Assembly: GCA_024743115.1 (NCBI GenBank)
Contig: JANSXC010000023.1
Location: 1-64,000 of the forward strand
Source of the DNA: a bacterium
GTDB taxonomy: Bacteria > Planctomycetota > UBA1135 > UBA2386
Direction: 5' to 3'
Length of the DNA stretch: 64,000 nucleotides
The notes under the pieces were generated by a model. That model was not told the DNA's origin and made no database searches. It saw only the letters and a program-made list of their open reading frames with translations. How positions within the stretch are numbered: position 1 is the stretch's first letter; each line of letters starts with the position of its first letter. Positions 52,167 to 61,206 of this stretch are shown piece after piece. A program made the position numbers and the translations under genes.

Positions 52167-54791
52167 TCAGCGAGCGGGTGTGCGCACGACTTCGACCGTC
52201 GCGATCTCGCCGGCCTCGATCAGCACGGCCGCATGGTGGGGATCGCAGTCGTCGAGCTCGACCGTGAGGTCGTAGCGGCCGGGTGGCAGGAGCCGGTCGG
52301 CCTCGTTGACGCCCCGGGCCGCGATCTTGCCATGGCGTGTCGTGACGTAGCCGCCGCTCCCGCCGATCTGGAACCGCAACGGCACGTCGCGCCCGGCCTG
52401 GTCCGTGACGCGACACTTGCCCGCGAGAAACTCACCGGTCGGCGTCGTGGCGCGGATCCGCAGTCGCCCGCCGCGCTGCAGCGCGAGCGTGCGTTCGACC
52501 TGCCCGGCGAACGGCACGTCGACGATCAGTGAGGTGTTCGCGAACTCGCACGTGAGCCGTTCCTGCGGCCGTCGCGGCCGGCAGATCTCGACGCGATAGC
52601 GGCCGGGTTCGAGATCCGTGAACTCGAACACGCCGTCGTCGCCGGCTTGTTCGAAGCGGCGAGGCTCGACGCGCTTGGTGTCGGGTTCGAGGTCGAGACG
52701 ATGCCAGACGAAGTGAGCCGTCGCTGGTTGCACGCCTTCGAGTTTCAGCGTCACCCGTCGGTCGGGTGCCGGGGTGAGTGGGATTCGTTGCTCGGAGTAG
52801 CCTGCGGCCGTCGATAGCTCGATCCAGTTCTCCGTGAAACCTGGCGCGCCGGCGGTCACCCGAACGTTCTTTCCGGGTTCGAACATCAATCGGATCCGGC
52901 CACCGTTGGTGTGCCCCTTGAGGTTCGTGCGTTCGCCGCGCAGCTCGAGCCACGACCCGTCGACCAGTTTCCCGTCGTGTTCGACCCGGATCGTCACGAC
53001 CGCGGTGGGCAGCACGATCTCGACGTTCTGTGCCGGTGCGGTCACGCGGCGCGTCATGTTGTCGCCGAGGCAGAAAGCGTCGGGCAGGAACGTTTCGGCG
53101 ACGATGTCGCACTCACGCGCGGGCAGGTTGTCGAGGCGGAAGTGGCCGTGCTCGTCGGTCGTCGTATTCGCGATGTCGAACCACAGGATGTCACCGTGCC
53201 ACCACCGGACGTCGGCGGCCGGTGGATACAGCGTCACGGGATTGTCGTCGACCAGCGCGTTGATCTCGGCGTCGCGCACGGGAGTGCCGTCGGCCTCGCG
53301 CAACGTGCCGGTGACCGCGTGGCCGGGATGCAGCGTCGTGTCGAGCACGTCGGTGTGGCGACTCGGACTGGCCACGACCCTCGTGCTCGCCGGCAACCAG
53401 CCCTTCTGCCCGGCGCGGCGGAACAGCATGCCGATCATCGGTATCTGGCCCAGGTTCGGAACCTCGAGATCCGCGGGCGGCAGCGCGACGACCAGTGCGG
53501 CAGCGCCGCGCGGCACGCGCATCTCGTAGCGACCGTCCGAGTCCGTGTGGGACGAGTCGGTCGGTTGTGCGACCGGCTGGTTCTCCCGCACGAGATGGAC
53601 CGAAACTGGCGCGCGATGCACTGGCTTGCCGGTCGTCGAGGCGAGCACGCGGCCGCGCAGAGCACAGGCGGCGGTCAACTGCACTTTCAGTGGCCGCTCC
53701 TCGGAACTCTTGCGAACGATCGCAGCGGACAGCGTGCGTCGCAGGCGCAGATAGCCGGGGTCGTCAGCGATCAGCTCGATGCCGCCAGGGCCGTCGATCC
53801 ACGGAGTGACGTCGGCTGTGAACGTGCCGTTCGGGTTCACGGCGGCGCGCAGCTCCGGATGATCGGCGCCCCCGGCGCCGAGCACGAGCTGCGTCGACCA
53901 GGGCGCGTCGCGAACCATGCCGACGAGCAGGCCGTGAAGGTGCGTTCGGGGACCGGCGGCGGTGGAGCTCTTCGTGGCGGAGTCGGATTCGGGAGCGGTC
54001 GGCACGAGCTCTCGCTCGTTGTTCGATTCGGTCGTGGCGTTCGCTGGCGAGTCTCGCTGCGGATCCGTCGTCGCTGATGCCGCGTCGCCCGCGGCGTTGG
54101 CCACGGCCTCGGTCTGCATCGGGGTCGGCGCGGAGTCATCGTTGAGAAGCTGCACGCCGAAGCCGAGCGCAGTGACGACGATCGCAGCGACGAGGAGTTT
54201 GGCTTTCACGGACATCAGCAGTGCCGGTATCAGGGTGGATGAAACGGTCCCTGCCATGGTCGTTCCGGCCGGCGCCGCGAGCAGCGCGAGCGCGCGTTGA
54301 CGGCGTGCTCCGAGCGTTCGGCGCAAACTCGCGACCGCACGCTTGAGGCGTGTGCGGACCGTCTCCAGCGGCAGCCCTTGCCGGTTGGCGATGTCCCGCA
54401 ACGGCAGGCCTTCGAAGAAGTACAGCAGCACGACCGTGCGCCCAGGTTCTGGCAGCGCGAGCACGTGGCGGACGACGTGGCGATGAAGGTCGGCGCGTTC
54501 GGCGAGTTCGGCCGAAGAGGGCAGCGGCTCGGCATTCGCCACTGCAGCTTCGCGCTGTTGCCGTCGGCGATCAGAGCGGCGGTGCTGCCGCGCGAAGTTT
54601 TGCACCAGCCGGGTCAGCCAGCCGCGCAGGTTGTGTTGGGATCCGGGTGGCGTGCGGAGGGCCGCGGCCCAGGTGTCCTGCGCGACGTCCTCGGCGAGCG
54701 TCTCGCCCGCGATCGAACGCGCGAGCCGGCGCACCCAGTCGGCGTGCGCGAGCAGAGCGTCGATCGATGGCTGCGGCGAAGTGGACGTCAC
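52167..54791 (-). CDS. Second membrane-tethered ECF sigma fusion, paralogue of the downstream gene
   Basis: An 874-residue fusion starting at GTG 54791. Region 2 is at about residues 18-75 (VRRLARSIAGETLAEDVAQDTW, LRGWLTRLVQNFARQ), region 4 at about 105-160 (GRTVVLLYFFEGLPLRDIANRQG, ETVRTRLKRAVASLRRTL), a membrane helix at about 197-215, and then about 650 residues of beta-sandwich repeats including GRVLASTTGKPVHRAPVSV and GTLREADGTPVRDAEINAL. Same architecture as the next gene but divergent in sequence. The unused upstream frame (to 54986) overlaps the opposite-strand riboswitch, supporting the internal start. The two genes are probably co-transcribed (91-base gap). Confidence 0.86.
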   Translation of the reverse strand: MTSTSPQPSIDALLAHADWVRRLARSIAGETLAEDVAQDTWAAALRTPPGSQHNLRGWLTRLVQNFARQHRRSDRRRQQREAAVANAEPLPSSAELAERADLHRHVVRHVLALPEPGRTVVLLYFFEGLPLRDIANRQGLPLETVRTRLKRAVASLRRTLGARRQRALALLAAPAGTTMAGTVSSTLIPALLMSVKAKLLVAAIVVTALGFGVQLLNDDSAPTPMQTEAVANAAGDAASATTDPQRDSPANATTESNNERELVPTAPESDSATKSSTAAGPRTHLHGLLVGMVRDAPWSTQLVLGAGGADHPELRAAVNPNGTFTADVTPWIDGPGGIELIADDPGYLRLRRTLSAAIVRKSSEERPLKVQLTAACALRGRVLASTTGKPVHRAPVSVHLVRENQPVAQPTDSSHTDSDGRYEMRVPRGAAALVVALPPADLEVPNLGQIPMIGMLFRRAGQKGWLPASTRVVASPSRHTDVLDTTLHPGHAVTGTLREADGTPVRDAEINALVDDNPVTLYPPAADVRWWHGDILWFDIANTTTDEHGHFRLDNLPARECDIVAETFLPDAFCLGDNMTRRVTAPAQNVEIVLPTAVVTIRVEHDGKLVDGSWLELRGERTNLKGHTNGGRIRLMFEPGKNVRVTAGAPGFTENWIELSTAAGYSEQRIPLTPAPDRRVTLKLEGVQPATAHFVWHRLDLEPDTKRVEPRRFEQAGDDGVFEFTDLEPGRYRVEICRPRRPQERLTCEFANTSLIVDVPFAGQVERTLALQRGGRLRIRATTPTGEFLAGKCRVTDQAGRDVPLRFQIGGSGGYVTTRHGKIAARGVNEADRLLPPGRYDLTVELDDCDPHHAAVLIEAGEIATVEVVRTPAR

Positions 54792-54880
54792 GTCGTCACA
54801 ATGCCACGACTGCGCGACGTGGTTCAGATGAGGCGCGATTCTCGTTGCGGGCGAGCGTCGATCGGCGCGTGGGCTTGCTT

Positions 54881-55063
54881 CGGTTCGCCGGCCCGGGTAC
54901 GAGCAGGGCGTCCCACGCGGGGAAGTCCGGTGCAAATCCGGCGCTGTCCCGCAACTGTGACCGACGACGACAGCGATCGATACCACTGGCCGGGCGGCGT
55001 AGTCCGGCTGGGAAGGGATCGCCAGTAGGATGACTCGGGAGTCAGGATACCCGTGTGGAACCG
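54881..55063 (+). ncRNA. Cobalamin (B12) riboswitch
   Basis: The 370-base gap before the gene at 55162 holds a strong cobalamin aptamer. The core GGGGAAGTCCGGTGCAAATC with CCGGCGCTGTCCCGCAACTG lies at 54918-54956, and the B12 box GAGTCAGGATACCCGTG, which fits the consensus rAGYCMGgAgaCCkGCc, at 55039-55055. Closing helices pair CGGTTC (54881-54886) with GAACCG (55058-55063) and CGGGTA (54894-54899) with TACCCG (55048-55053). Adenosyl- or methylcobalamin binding normally shuts off the downstream gene. The rest of the gap (54792-54880 and 55064-55161) shows nothing else I can name. Confidence 0.92.
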
Positions 55064-55161
55064 GCGCCGCGTTCGAGTGGCACCGTCCAATCAGTCACCC
55101 CGATCCGCCGCGACTTCGTTCGTTCGGCGGTTCACCAGGCGCGTAGGACGCCCGGAACGTG

Positions 55162-56175
55162 ATGCATCAGAACCGACTCCTTGCCGCGGGCGCGATCGCC
55201 CTCGCGGCGGCAATCTCTCCTTTCGCTGCGGCTCAGGGCAGCATGTTCGCGACGCAAGTGATCGCGAGCAACACCAACGGCAACGCGGGCGGCGGCATCT
55301 TTCTGCCGAGCAACGCGCTCGGTGCGCCGGCGGGCACCGCGCACGTGCACTCACTCGGGATCGCGGGCGATCTCACGCTCGGCTTCTCGGTGCCGATCGT
55401 TGACGGTCCGGGTGCCGACTTCATCGTCAGCGAGAACGCGTTCCGCCTGGCGTCGAACGCGCTCGCCACGTTCGCGGAGGTGGTATTCGTCGAGGTGAGC
55501 AGTGACGGCGTGCATTTCGCTCGTTTCCCGTCGCGCTACTTCGGACCCACGCAGCAACCCGGGCCGTTCGGCACGGTGCCGGTGGGATCCTATTCGGGTC
55601 TCGCCGGGCAGACACCGGTGCTCGCGACGACGCCCGGCGCGGATCCGCGGGATGTCGTCGAGGCGGGCGGTGATGCGTTCGACCTGGCTGATCTCTCAGC
55701 GGACCCGCTCGTGCAGACCGGTCTCGTCGATCTCATGGCAATCGATCAGGTACGGCTCGTCGACGTTGTCAGCGGGCAATCGCTAGACAGTCTCGGGATG
55801 CCGATCTTCGACCCCGGTGCCGGGAGCGCCGACATCGACGCCGTGACCGCGATCCATCAACTCGGCAGCGTCGCGAGTAACGGCCCGCGCGTCACGATGG
55901 ATATCCGCGTCGACGGTACGGTCACGTTGCGCTTCGAGGATCCGGATGGGTGGACCGACATCGATCCCGGCACGCTGCGGGCCGCGGCCGTTGGGATTCC
56001 GATCGGTGCGGGTGGTCTGCTCGGCGGCATGACGCTGCAGCAGGCGGATGCGACCGGGTTCACGCTGGTCCAGAACGTACCGCTGCCGCCGAGCCTGTTG
56101 TTCACGCTGTCGTTCTCGGTCAAGGATCGTGCTGGCAATCGCAGCGGTATCACACGCACGCGGCCGACGTTCTGA
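55162..56175 (+). CDS. Secreted protein under cobalamin riboswitch control
   Basis: A 337-residue exported protein with a clean signal peptide (LAAGAIALAAAISPFAAAQG). The body is beta-rich: IVDGPGADFIVSENAFRL, FAEVVFVEVSSDGVHFARFP and GGDAFDLADL recall a family of surface proteins seen near B12 uptake genes in other phyla, though I cannot name a Pfam family. The upstream riboswitch means it is made when B12 is scarce, so a role in capturing corrinoids at the cell surface is a reasonable inference. No transporter or BtuB gene lies beside it. ATG 55162 was preferred to the GTG just before it. It converges on the GNAT gene. Confidence 0.75.
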   Translation: MHQNRLLAAGAIALAAAISPFAAAQGSMFATQVIASNTNGNAGGGIFLPSNALGAPAGTAHVHSLGIAGDLTLGFSVPIVDGPGADFIVSENAFRLASNALATFAEVVFVEVSSDGVHFARFPSRYFGPTQQPGPFGTVPVGSYSGLAGQTPVLATTPGADPRDVVEAGGDAFDLADLSADPLVQTGLVDLMAIDQVRLVDVVSGQSLDSLGMPIFDPGAGSADIDAVTAIHQLGSVASNGPRVTMDIRVDGTVTLRFEDPDGWTDIDPGTLRAAAVGIPIGAGGLLGGMTLQQADATGFTLVQNVPLPPSLLFTLSFSVKDRAGNRSGITRTRPTF

Positions 56176-56184
56176 TCGTCGACG

Positions 56185-56667
56185 CTATTGCCCGGGCGCG
56201 GAGCTCCCCTTCCGCTTTCGCATGACGTAGCGCCCGATCTCGACACCGCGGGCGTCGACGAACTCGTGGCGCTCGACTTCGAAGCCCTGGCGTTCGAAGA
56301 AGGGGCGCGCCGCTTCGCTTGCTTCGGTGTGGAACGACACCACTCCCACGGCTGCGAGTTCGTGTTCGGCGTGCTTCAGCAAGGCTGTTGCTACCCCGGA
56401 GCGCGCGTGGTCCGGGTGCACGAACATCAGGTCGATGTGACCGTTGTCGTGAAAGCCGACGAACCCGGCCAGCTGCCCGTCGATCTCGGCGACCCGGACG
56501 TCGACTGCCGCGAGTCGACGCCGCCAGTAGTCGGGATCCGGCGGATTCGGCGCCCAGGCGTGCAGCTGGTTCGCGTCGTAGTGCGGGCTGGCGAGGCCGT
56601 GAACCGAACTCGTGAACAGCTCGGCGAGTTCCGCCGAGTCGGATGGGTGGGCTGCGCGAATCCTCAT
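56185..56667 (-). CDS. GNAT family N-acetyltransferase
   Basis: A 160-residue single-domain GNAT protein. It opens with the usual IRAAHPSDSAELAELF, has the acetyl-CoA pyrophosphate loop in VHPDHARSGVATALLKHAEHE, and the C-terminal FFERQGFEVERHEFV strand. The GVATAL loop and spacing suit small-molecule or protein acetylation; the substrate is unknown. Divergent from the transglutaminase-like gene, with a 9-bp inverted repeat between them. Confidence 0.88.
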   Translation of the reverse strand: MRIRAAHPSDSAELAELFTSSVHGLASPHYDANQLHAWAPNPPDPDYWRRRLAAVDVRVAEIDGQLAGFVGFHDNGHIDLMFVHPDHARSGVATALLKHAEHELAAVGVVSFHTEASEAARPFFERQGFEVERHEFVDARGVEIGRYVMRKRKGSSAPGQ

Positions 56668-56712
56668 GAGAGCAACCGCCCCAGAATAGTGACCGGAAGC
56701 GAGAACCAGTGC

Positions 56713-56739
56713 CGCGTCTTCGCGTTGGCAGAAGACGCG
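56713..56739. promoter_or_regulatory. 9-bp inverted repeat in a divergent promoter region
   Basis: CGCGTCTTC (56713-56721) and GAAGACGCG (56731-56739) form a perfect dyad with a 9-base spacer, midway in the 208-base gap between the GNAT gene and the transglutaminase-like gene. It is far from any stop codon, so an operator is more likely than a terminator. Confidence 0.35.
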
Positions 56740-56875
56740 CTGTTCCTCCGGCCAGAATTGCCCGAAAACGAACCTGTCGGCGCCCGATCGGTGCGTGCTC
56801 TTCGCCGGCTATCGACGGTCGACCATGACCGGCATCCCCTTCGGCACAGCGTCTCCTTCGGCAGAAAGAAATCGC

Positions 56876-58804
56876 ATGACCAGAAACCGGTTTTCCTCCG
56901 CGTGCCTGCTGGCGATCGTCCTGAGCGCGGGTGATCGCGGTCTCAGCGCTCAAGCCGAAGCTCCGCGGTCGCCCCTCGATGCCGCGAGCGAGCTCGCGCG
57001 GATCCTCGGATCGGGCCGCTGGCACGACGGCGCGGAGCGCGCATACGGCCGGCTCGCGCTCGCGCGCGCCAAGGAGGTCTGTGGCTCGCGCGTCGCGAAA
57101 GACTTTTGGGGTTGGCTCGACGACCGAGCGCGGCTGCGGCGGCGGGTCGTATGGGCGAGCGCGGTGGCGCCCGAGCCCGCGTTCTACGTTCGCCTCGACT
57201 CGCTCCGCCGCGCCCACCCGCGTGCGGTCGATGCTCTGCCGGATCTCGCCGTGGGCTTTGCGCTCGCGTGGAGCTCGGGAACCGATGAAGTGCCGGCGCT
57301 CGCGTGGGAGCCGTGGACGTTCGGGCGCAGCGCGATCCCTGGCATGGCGGCGTCGTTCGCGTGGTATGCCGAGCACCGGCGTGACCTCGCGGCGCGGGTC
57401 GAGCACACGAACTGGCAACTGCTCGCTTTCACGGCGCTCAACGACGTGCCATTCGACGAACGCGCGTGGGCCCTCGAGCGATATCGCGGCAAGCCGGTCC
57501 GAGAGCTGCGCCATCTGTTCAGCGAGGTGCCGTACGTTCACGAGGGGCTTGATGCCCACCCGCATACGCTCGCGAACATGATCGAGCACGGCGGCGTCTG
57601 CACGGTCAACACGCAGTATCAGATGGCCGTGCTCCGCACGCTCGGCTGCCCGGCAACGTATGGCGGCGGCCCCGGTCACGTCTGGCCGTGCTGGCTGACG
57701 GGCATGGGGCGTAATGCGGCGTTCGATCGGGTGAACGACCTCGGCAATGCCGATGGTGTACTCGGGCAATGGGGTCTGACCGGCCTCCGATACGAAAGCG
57801 ATCTGCGGGTGCTCACCCGCGCGATGCGACATGGCATGTCGCAGCTCGAGGCTGCCGAACTCTGTGCCGCTGCGGTCACGATGCTCGGTGGGCGCGCGCC
57901 CGCCGGATCGTTCAAGGCGCTGTCGGCGACCCTGCGTCGGAACCCTTACGCGCAGCGGGCCTGGCGCACGCTGATGACCGGGATCGCGAACCAGCGCGTG
58001 CCACAGAAGCTCGCTTCGTCGAGCTTGCGGGTGCTGGTTCGGGCGCTCGAAGAGCATCCGCGGGTTGCAGTTCGCGTGCTCGAGGACGCATTGCCGCGTG
58101 GGCTCGGCGGCCAGTACCACCGCGAGATCGCGGAGGCGTTCGTGGCGGCGTGCGACGGCTGTATACGCGCGGCGGATGGTGCGGCAGAACCCGTGCGCGC
58201 AGCGCGCCGGCTCGCAATCCGATACCACGAAGGCATCGGCAATCAGGAGATCGCGGCCAGACTGCGCCTCGAGCTGCTGCGCGACGAGGCCGCGGCCCCC
58301 GCCGACGGGGGCCCGAACGGCCTGACTCGAACGACTCTCGCCGGCGGTGGTGGCGGCAGCGAGTTCGTCGATGCGATCGAGCCTGCCGACCTGGCCGCAG
58401 GCAATCGCACGTTGCGCGGTCTCCGGTACACGACTGCGCACTACAGCGGACATCTCGTGATCGGCTCGGTGCAGGCGCTCTACTCCGATGGCTCGGAGGG
58501 GCAGACGTTCGGTCAAGTTCGTGGTGGTCCGCGTGAGGTCGTCGTGCCCGCGGGCCATCGCCTGCTCGGTGTCGAGGTCGTCAGTGGCAACCTGCTCGAC
58601 GGCTTTCGTCTCGTGACCTGTCTGGCGGAGCCCGGCCGACGAGACCCGAAAGGCCAGCCGGTGTTCGGTGACTGGGCCGGGGGCTCGGGCAAAGGGTTCG
58701 GGCGCTGGCTCGAGATCCCGGGCGCGCCGGTCATCGGGATCCACGGTCGTAGCGGTAGCATGATCGATGCGTTCGGGCTCATCGCCCGGACCTCCGGTCG
58801 CTGA
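56876..58804 (+). CDS. Secreted transglutaminase-like protein with C-terminal jacalin-like lectin domain
   Basis: A 642-residue exported protein. ATG 56876 follows AGAAAGAA and gives a signal peptide (FSSACLLAIVLSAG). A transglutaminase-like core lies at about residues 225-330: GGVCTVNTQYQMAVLRTLGC holds the candidate nucleophile Cys242 and GGPGHVWPCW the His268. The middle is helical. The last 130 residues read like a jacalin-type beta-prism: GGGGGSEFVDAIEP, then ADGSEGQTFG-type strand, GGSGKGFGRWLEIPGAPVIG and GRSGSMIDAFGLI. Transglutaminase-like proteases cut or cross-link peptides, and jacalin domains bind carbohydrate, so a cell-wall or polysaccharide-directed protein is plausible. Confidence 0.75.
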   Translation: MTRNRFSSACLLAIVLSAGDRGLSAQAEAPRSPLDAASELARILGSGRWHDGAERAYGRLALARAKEVCGSRVAKDFWGWLDDRARLRRRVVWASAVAPEPAFYVRLDSLRRAHPRAVDALPDLAVGFALAWSSGTDEVPALAWEPWTFGRSAIPGMAASFAWYAEHRRDLAARVEHTNWQLLAFTALNDVPFDERAWALERYRGKPVRELRHLFSEVPYVHEGLDAHPHTLANMIEHGGVCTVNTQYQMAVLRTLGCPATYGGGPGHVWPCWLTGMGRNAAFDRVNDLGNADGVLGQWGLTGLRYESDLRVLTRAMRHGMSQLEAAELCAAAVTMLGGRAPAGSFKALSATLRRNPYAQRAWRTLMTGIANQRVPQKLASSSLRVLVRALEEHPRVAVRVLEDALPRGLGGQYHREIAEAFVAACDGCIRAADGAAEPVRAARRLAIRYHEGIGNQEIAARLRLELLRDEAAAPADGGPNGLTRTTLAGGGGGSEFVDAIEPADLAAGNRTLRGLRYTTAHYSGHLVIGSVQALYSDGSEGQTFGQVRGGPREVVVPAGHRLLGVEVVSGNLLDGFRLVTCLAEPGRRDPKGQPVFGDWAGGSGKGFGRWLEIPGAPVIGIHGRSGSMIDAFGLIARTSGR

Positions 58805-58829
58805 ATGGCTGGCACGAAGAATCGATGCG

Positions 58830-60203
58830 ATGACGACTCACCGACTCCTCGCGGCGCTGATCGCCCTCGTTCTCTCCTTGGGAGCCGTGGCGCAAGACGT
58901 GTCCTGGCTCCTGGTCCGAAGTGACGCGGAGTCGGGCTCGAAGAGCGGCCGGACACTGGCAACGTTCGGATGGGAGAAGCTCGCGAAGGTGTACCTCAAA
59001 CGCAGCTACCGGATCGTCGACGCGGATGCCGCCGACTCGATCCCGGCGGCCAGTCGGCTCGTCGCGGGCACACCGACGAACAATGCGGCCGTCGCACGGT
59101 TGGCGCAGGCGCTCGGGATCACGTTCTCCGAACGGCAGGTGAGCTATCAGGGGCGCACGTTTCCCGTGGATGCCGGGCTCGCTCTGGTCCGGCCGGATCC
59201 GGACGGCGGCGGGACGCTGGCGCTGTTCTGTGGTGCGACGGAGCGGGCGGTCTTCCATTGCATCTCGGTACCGGTCGATCTTCGCCGGCCCGGATGGGTC
59301 GCCATGACGTTTCAGAAGACCGTCGCGCGTGGTGAGATCGCCGACCCGTTGAGGGTCGCCGCGGACGAACTTCGCCTGGTCCGACTCGACGAGGATCTCT
59401 TCCGCATTCGCAGCGCCTGGCGGCATTCGAGCGATGAAGCAGCGCTGCGCGTGAGCCGAGCGTTCGCTGGCTATCAGTCGATCTTCGATGGTGCGGTTCG
59501 CCGAGGGGTCGATCTGTTCGCCTACACGCGTAACCAGTTCGCGACGCAGGGTGCGATGCTCGATCGAGTCCATGAGCGTTTCACGTCGGTCGATCTGCGC
59601 GCCGTGATCGAGGAGCTGGATGATCGCGTGGCCGGCGCGCTCGGCGGCCGGACCGGTCCGCGGCCGATCGTCCACGTGGTCGTCACGCAACCGGATGCGA
59701 CCAACGCTCAGGTCATCGGTCGCGACGAGGTCACCGGGCGCATGCGGATGACGCTCAACCTCGCGGCGTTCGACGACGTGTCGGCGTTGAAGCTCGCGGT
59801 AGCGCACGAACTCGTGCACACGTTGCAGGGTTCGCACGACGGCACACTGCTTGGTCGTTGTATCCACGAAGGTGTCGCGAGCTATGTGTCGCAGCAGTTG
59901 CTCGAGGGCACGAGCGATCACGCAGCGTTGATGTGGCCACGGGAGAAGCTCGCGGCGGCCAAGAAGCGCGATGCGAAGATCCTGGCAGCGTTTCGCCGCC
60001 TCGCGGACTCGCGCGACATGCGGCGAATCGGTGACTTCTACTACGCGGGCTCGCCGCTGCGCTCGGTGCCCGGCGCGCCCGATCGCAGCGGCTACTACGT
60101 CGGTTGGCGTGCCGTGGCCTCGTGGCATGCCGCGAATCGCGATCGCCCGCTGAAGGATCTGTTGCGGGTGCCGCCTGCTGAGTTCCTCGCAGCGCTCGAC
60201 TGA
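58830..60203 (+). CDS. Exported zinc-metallopeptidase-like protein
   Basis: A 457-residue protein with a signal peptide (LLAALIALVLSLGAVAQ). The HExxH zinc motif is at 326-330 (VAHELVHTLQG) and a likely third ligand, Glu347, in IHEGVASYVSQQLLEG, spaced as in gluzincins and DUF2268-like proteins. The 320 residues before it have no motif I recognise. The gene begins 25 bases after the transglutaminase-like gene stop on the same strand, so they may be co-transcribed and both act outside the cell. Confidence 0.78.
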   Translation: MTTHRLLAALIALVLSLGAVAQDVSWLLVRSDAESGSKSGRTLATFGWEKLAKVYLKRSYRIVDADAADSIPAASRLVAGTPTNNAAVARLAQALGITFSERQVSYQGRTFPVDAGLALVRPDPDGGGTLALFCGATERAVFHCISVPVDLRRPGWVAMTFQKTVARGEIADPLRVAADELRLVRLDEDLFRIRSAWRHSSDEAALRVSRAFAGYQSIFDGAVRRGVDLFAYTRNQFATQGAMLDRVHERFTSVDLRAVIEELDDRVAGALGGRTGPRPIVHVVVTQPDATNAQVIGRDEVTGRMRMTLNLAAFDDVSALKLAVAHELVHTLQGSHDGTLLGRCIHEGVASYVSQQLLEGTSDHAALMWPREKLAAAKKRDAKILAAFRRLADSRDMRRIGDFYYAGSPLRSVPGAPDRSGYYVGWRAVASWHAANRDRPLKDLLRVPPAEFLAALD

Positions 60204-60228
60204 AGCCGCTTGGCGTTCGCGGCAGTGC

Positions 60229-61206
60229 TCAGACCTGACGTTCGGCGAGCCGCCGCAAGCGTGCGATCCACTCCGGCTGCCGCGAACCCATACCGGTGAA
60301 CCAGCCCATCGAGTAGCGCGCGTTGAGTTCGCCGAGTGGTTCGAAGTGCTCGGTGCCCGACGCATCGCGATAGCGGTAGGCGTCGATGCCGAACGGTCCG
60401 AAGTAGCCGATCATGTGCAGTTGGCTGGCGGCCTCGTGCACGGCAGCATCGAGGGCGGCGCGTTCTGAATCGTCGAGGCCGTTCGTGAGCTCCACGTTGT
60501 CGATCCAGGCACCGCCTTCGTCGGCGGCGAGCTCTGTGGTCCCGCCGATGAGGGGCTCACCGCCGCGATCGAGCCAGGCGTGCCGCGCCACTTCGAGCGT
60601 GATGTCGACGAACGGTTCGACGAGCAGTCCGACACCATGACTCGTCATCGAAGCTTCGGCCCAACGCCGATCCGCTGCGCGTGGTCCGCTGCCAGGCAGC
60701 GGAGCCGCGACACGTTTGCGGTCGCGCCCGCTGAAACCGAACGGCCGCTTGAGCAGCCAGCCGTCGGCAGGAGGTTCGCCGGCGAGGATCGCGTCGAGGG
60801 CCGCCATCGTCCGCACGAACTCGCGACCCGGCAGCCCGGCCGGAATGCCGCTCGCCGGTCGGCGCGGCAGCGAGCAGGCGAACGCGCGGTGGTTCGCGTC
60901 CTGCAGTGTCGTGAGTGGTGGTGCGGCCAGCCAAGGCAGTCTCGCGCGTTCGGCGACGGCACGTGAGCGCGGAGTCGGACACCACGCCTGCACGAGCACT
61001 TCGTCGGAGCGGGATGCTGCTCTACTCGCAACAGCGTCGACCGCCTGATGGCGAACCCCGAGTGGGGCGAGGCGGTTCGCACTGGCGAGGAACCGCCGTG
61101 CCCAGGCCGCCGAACGTTCCTGCGCGCGCGCCGACGGGCGATAGCCTTCGGGATCGCCGAGCTCGAGATCGGCGTCGAGTGCGAGCACCCACGCGATGGT
61201 CGTCAC
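60229..61206 (-). CDS. ATP-grasp family protein
   Basis: A 325-residue protein starting at GTG. ATP-grasp landmarks are GWLLKRPFGFSGRDRKRVA (nucleotide-binding lysine and loop, about residues 145-163), LLVEPFVDITLEVARHAWLD (acidic strand), and FEPLGELNARYSMGW, where Glu and Asn would bind magnesium. The enzymes couple ATP to carboxylate-amine or carboxylate-thiol ligation; the substrate here is unknown. Its start overlaps the DUF455 gene stop (GTGA). ATP-grasp genes next to DUF455 genes are known in other phyla. Confidence 0.8.
   Translation of the reverse strand: MTTIAWVLALDADLELGDPEGYRPSARAQERSAAWARRFLASANRLAPLGVRHQAVDAVASRAASRSDEVLVQAWCPTPRSRAVAERARLPWLAAPPLTTLQDANHRAFACSLPRRPASGIPAGLPGREFVRTMAALDAILAGEPPADGWLLKRPFGFSGRDRKRVAAPLPGSGPRAADRRWAEASMTSHGVGLLVEPFVDITLEVARHAWLDRGGEPLIGGTTELAADEGGAWIDNVELTNGLDDSERAALDAAVHEAASQLHMIGYFGPFGIDAYRYRDASGTEHFEPLGELNARYSMGWFTGMGSRQPEWIARLRRLAERQV

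Noticed and set aside
56150-58744. An 864-residue minus-strand frame over the GNAT and transglutaminase-like genes
   Set aside because: Its sequence is the shadow of two well-supported genes; it covers the real GNAT gene in another frame.
60204-60228. Short GCCGC/GCGGC inverted repeat between two convergent genes as a terminator
   Set aside because: Only five base pairs and no T-run; not distinguishable from chance at this GC content.
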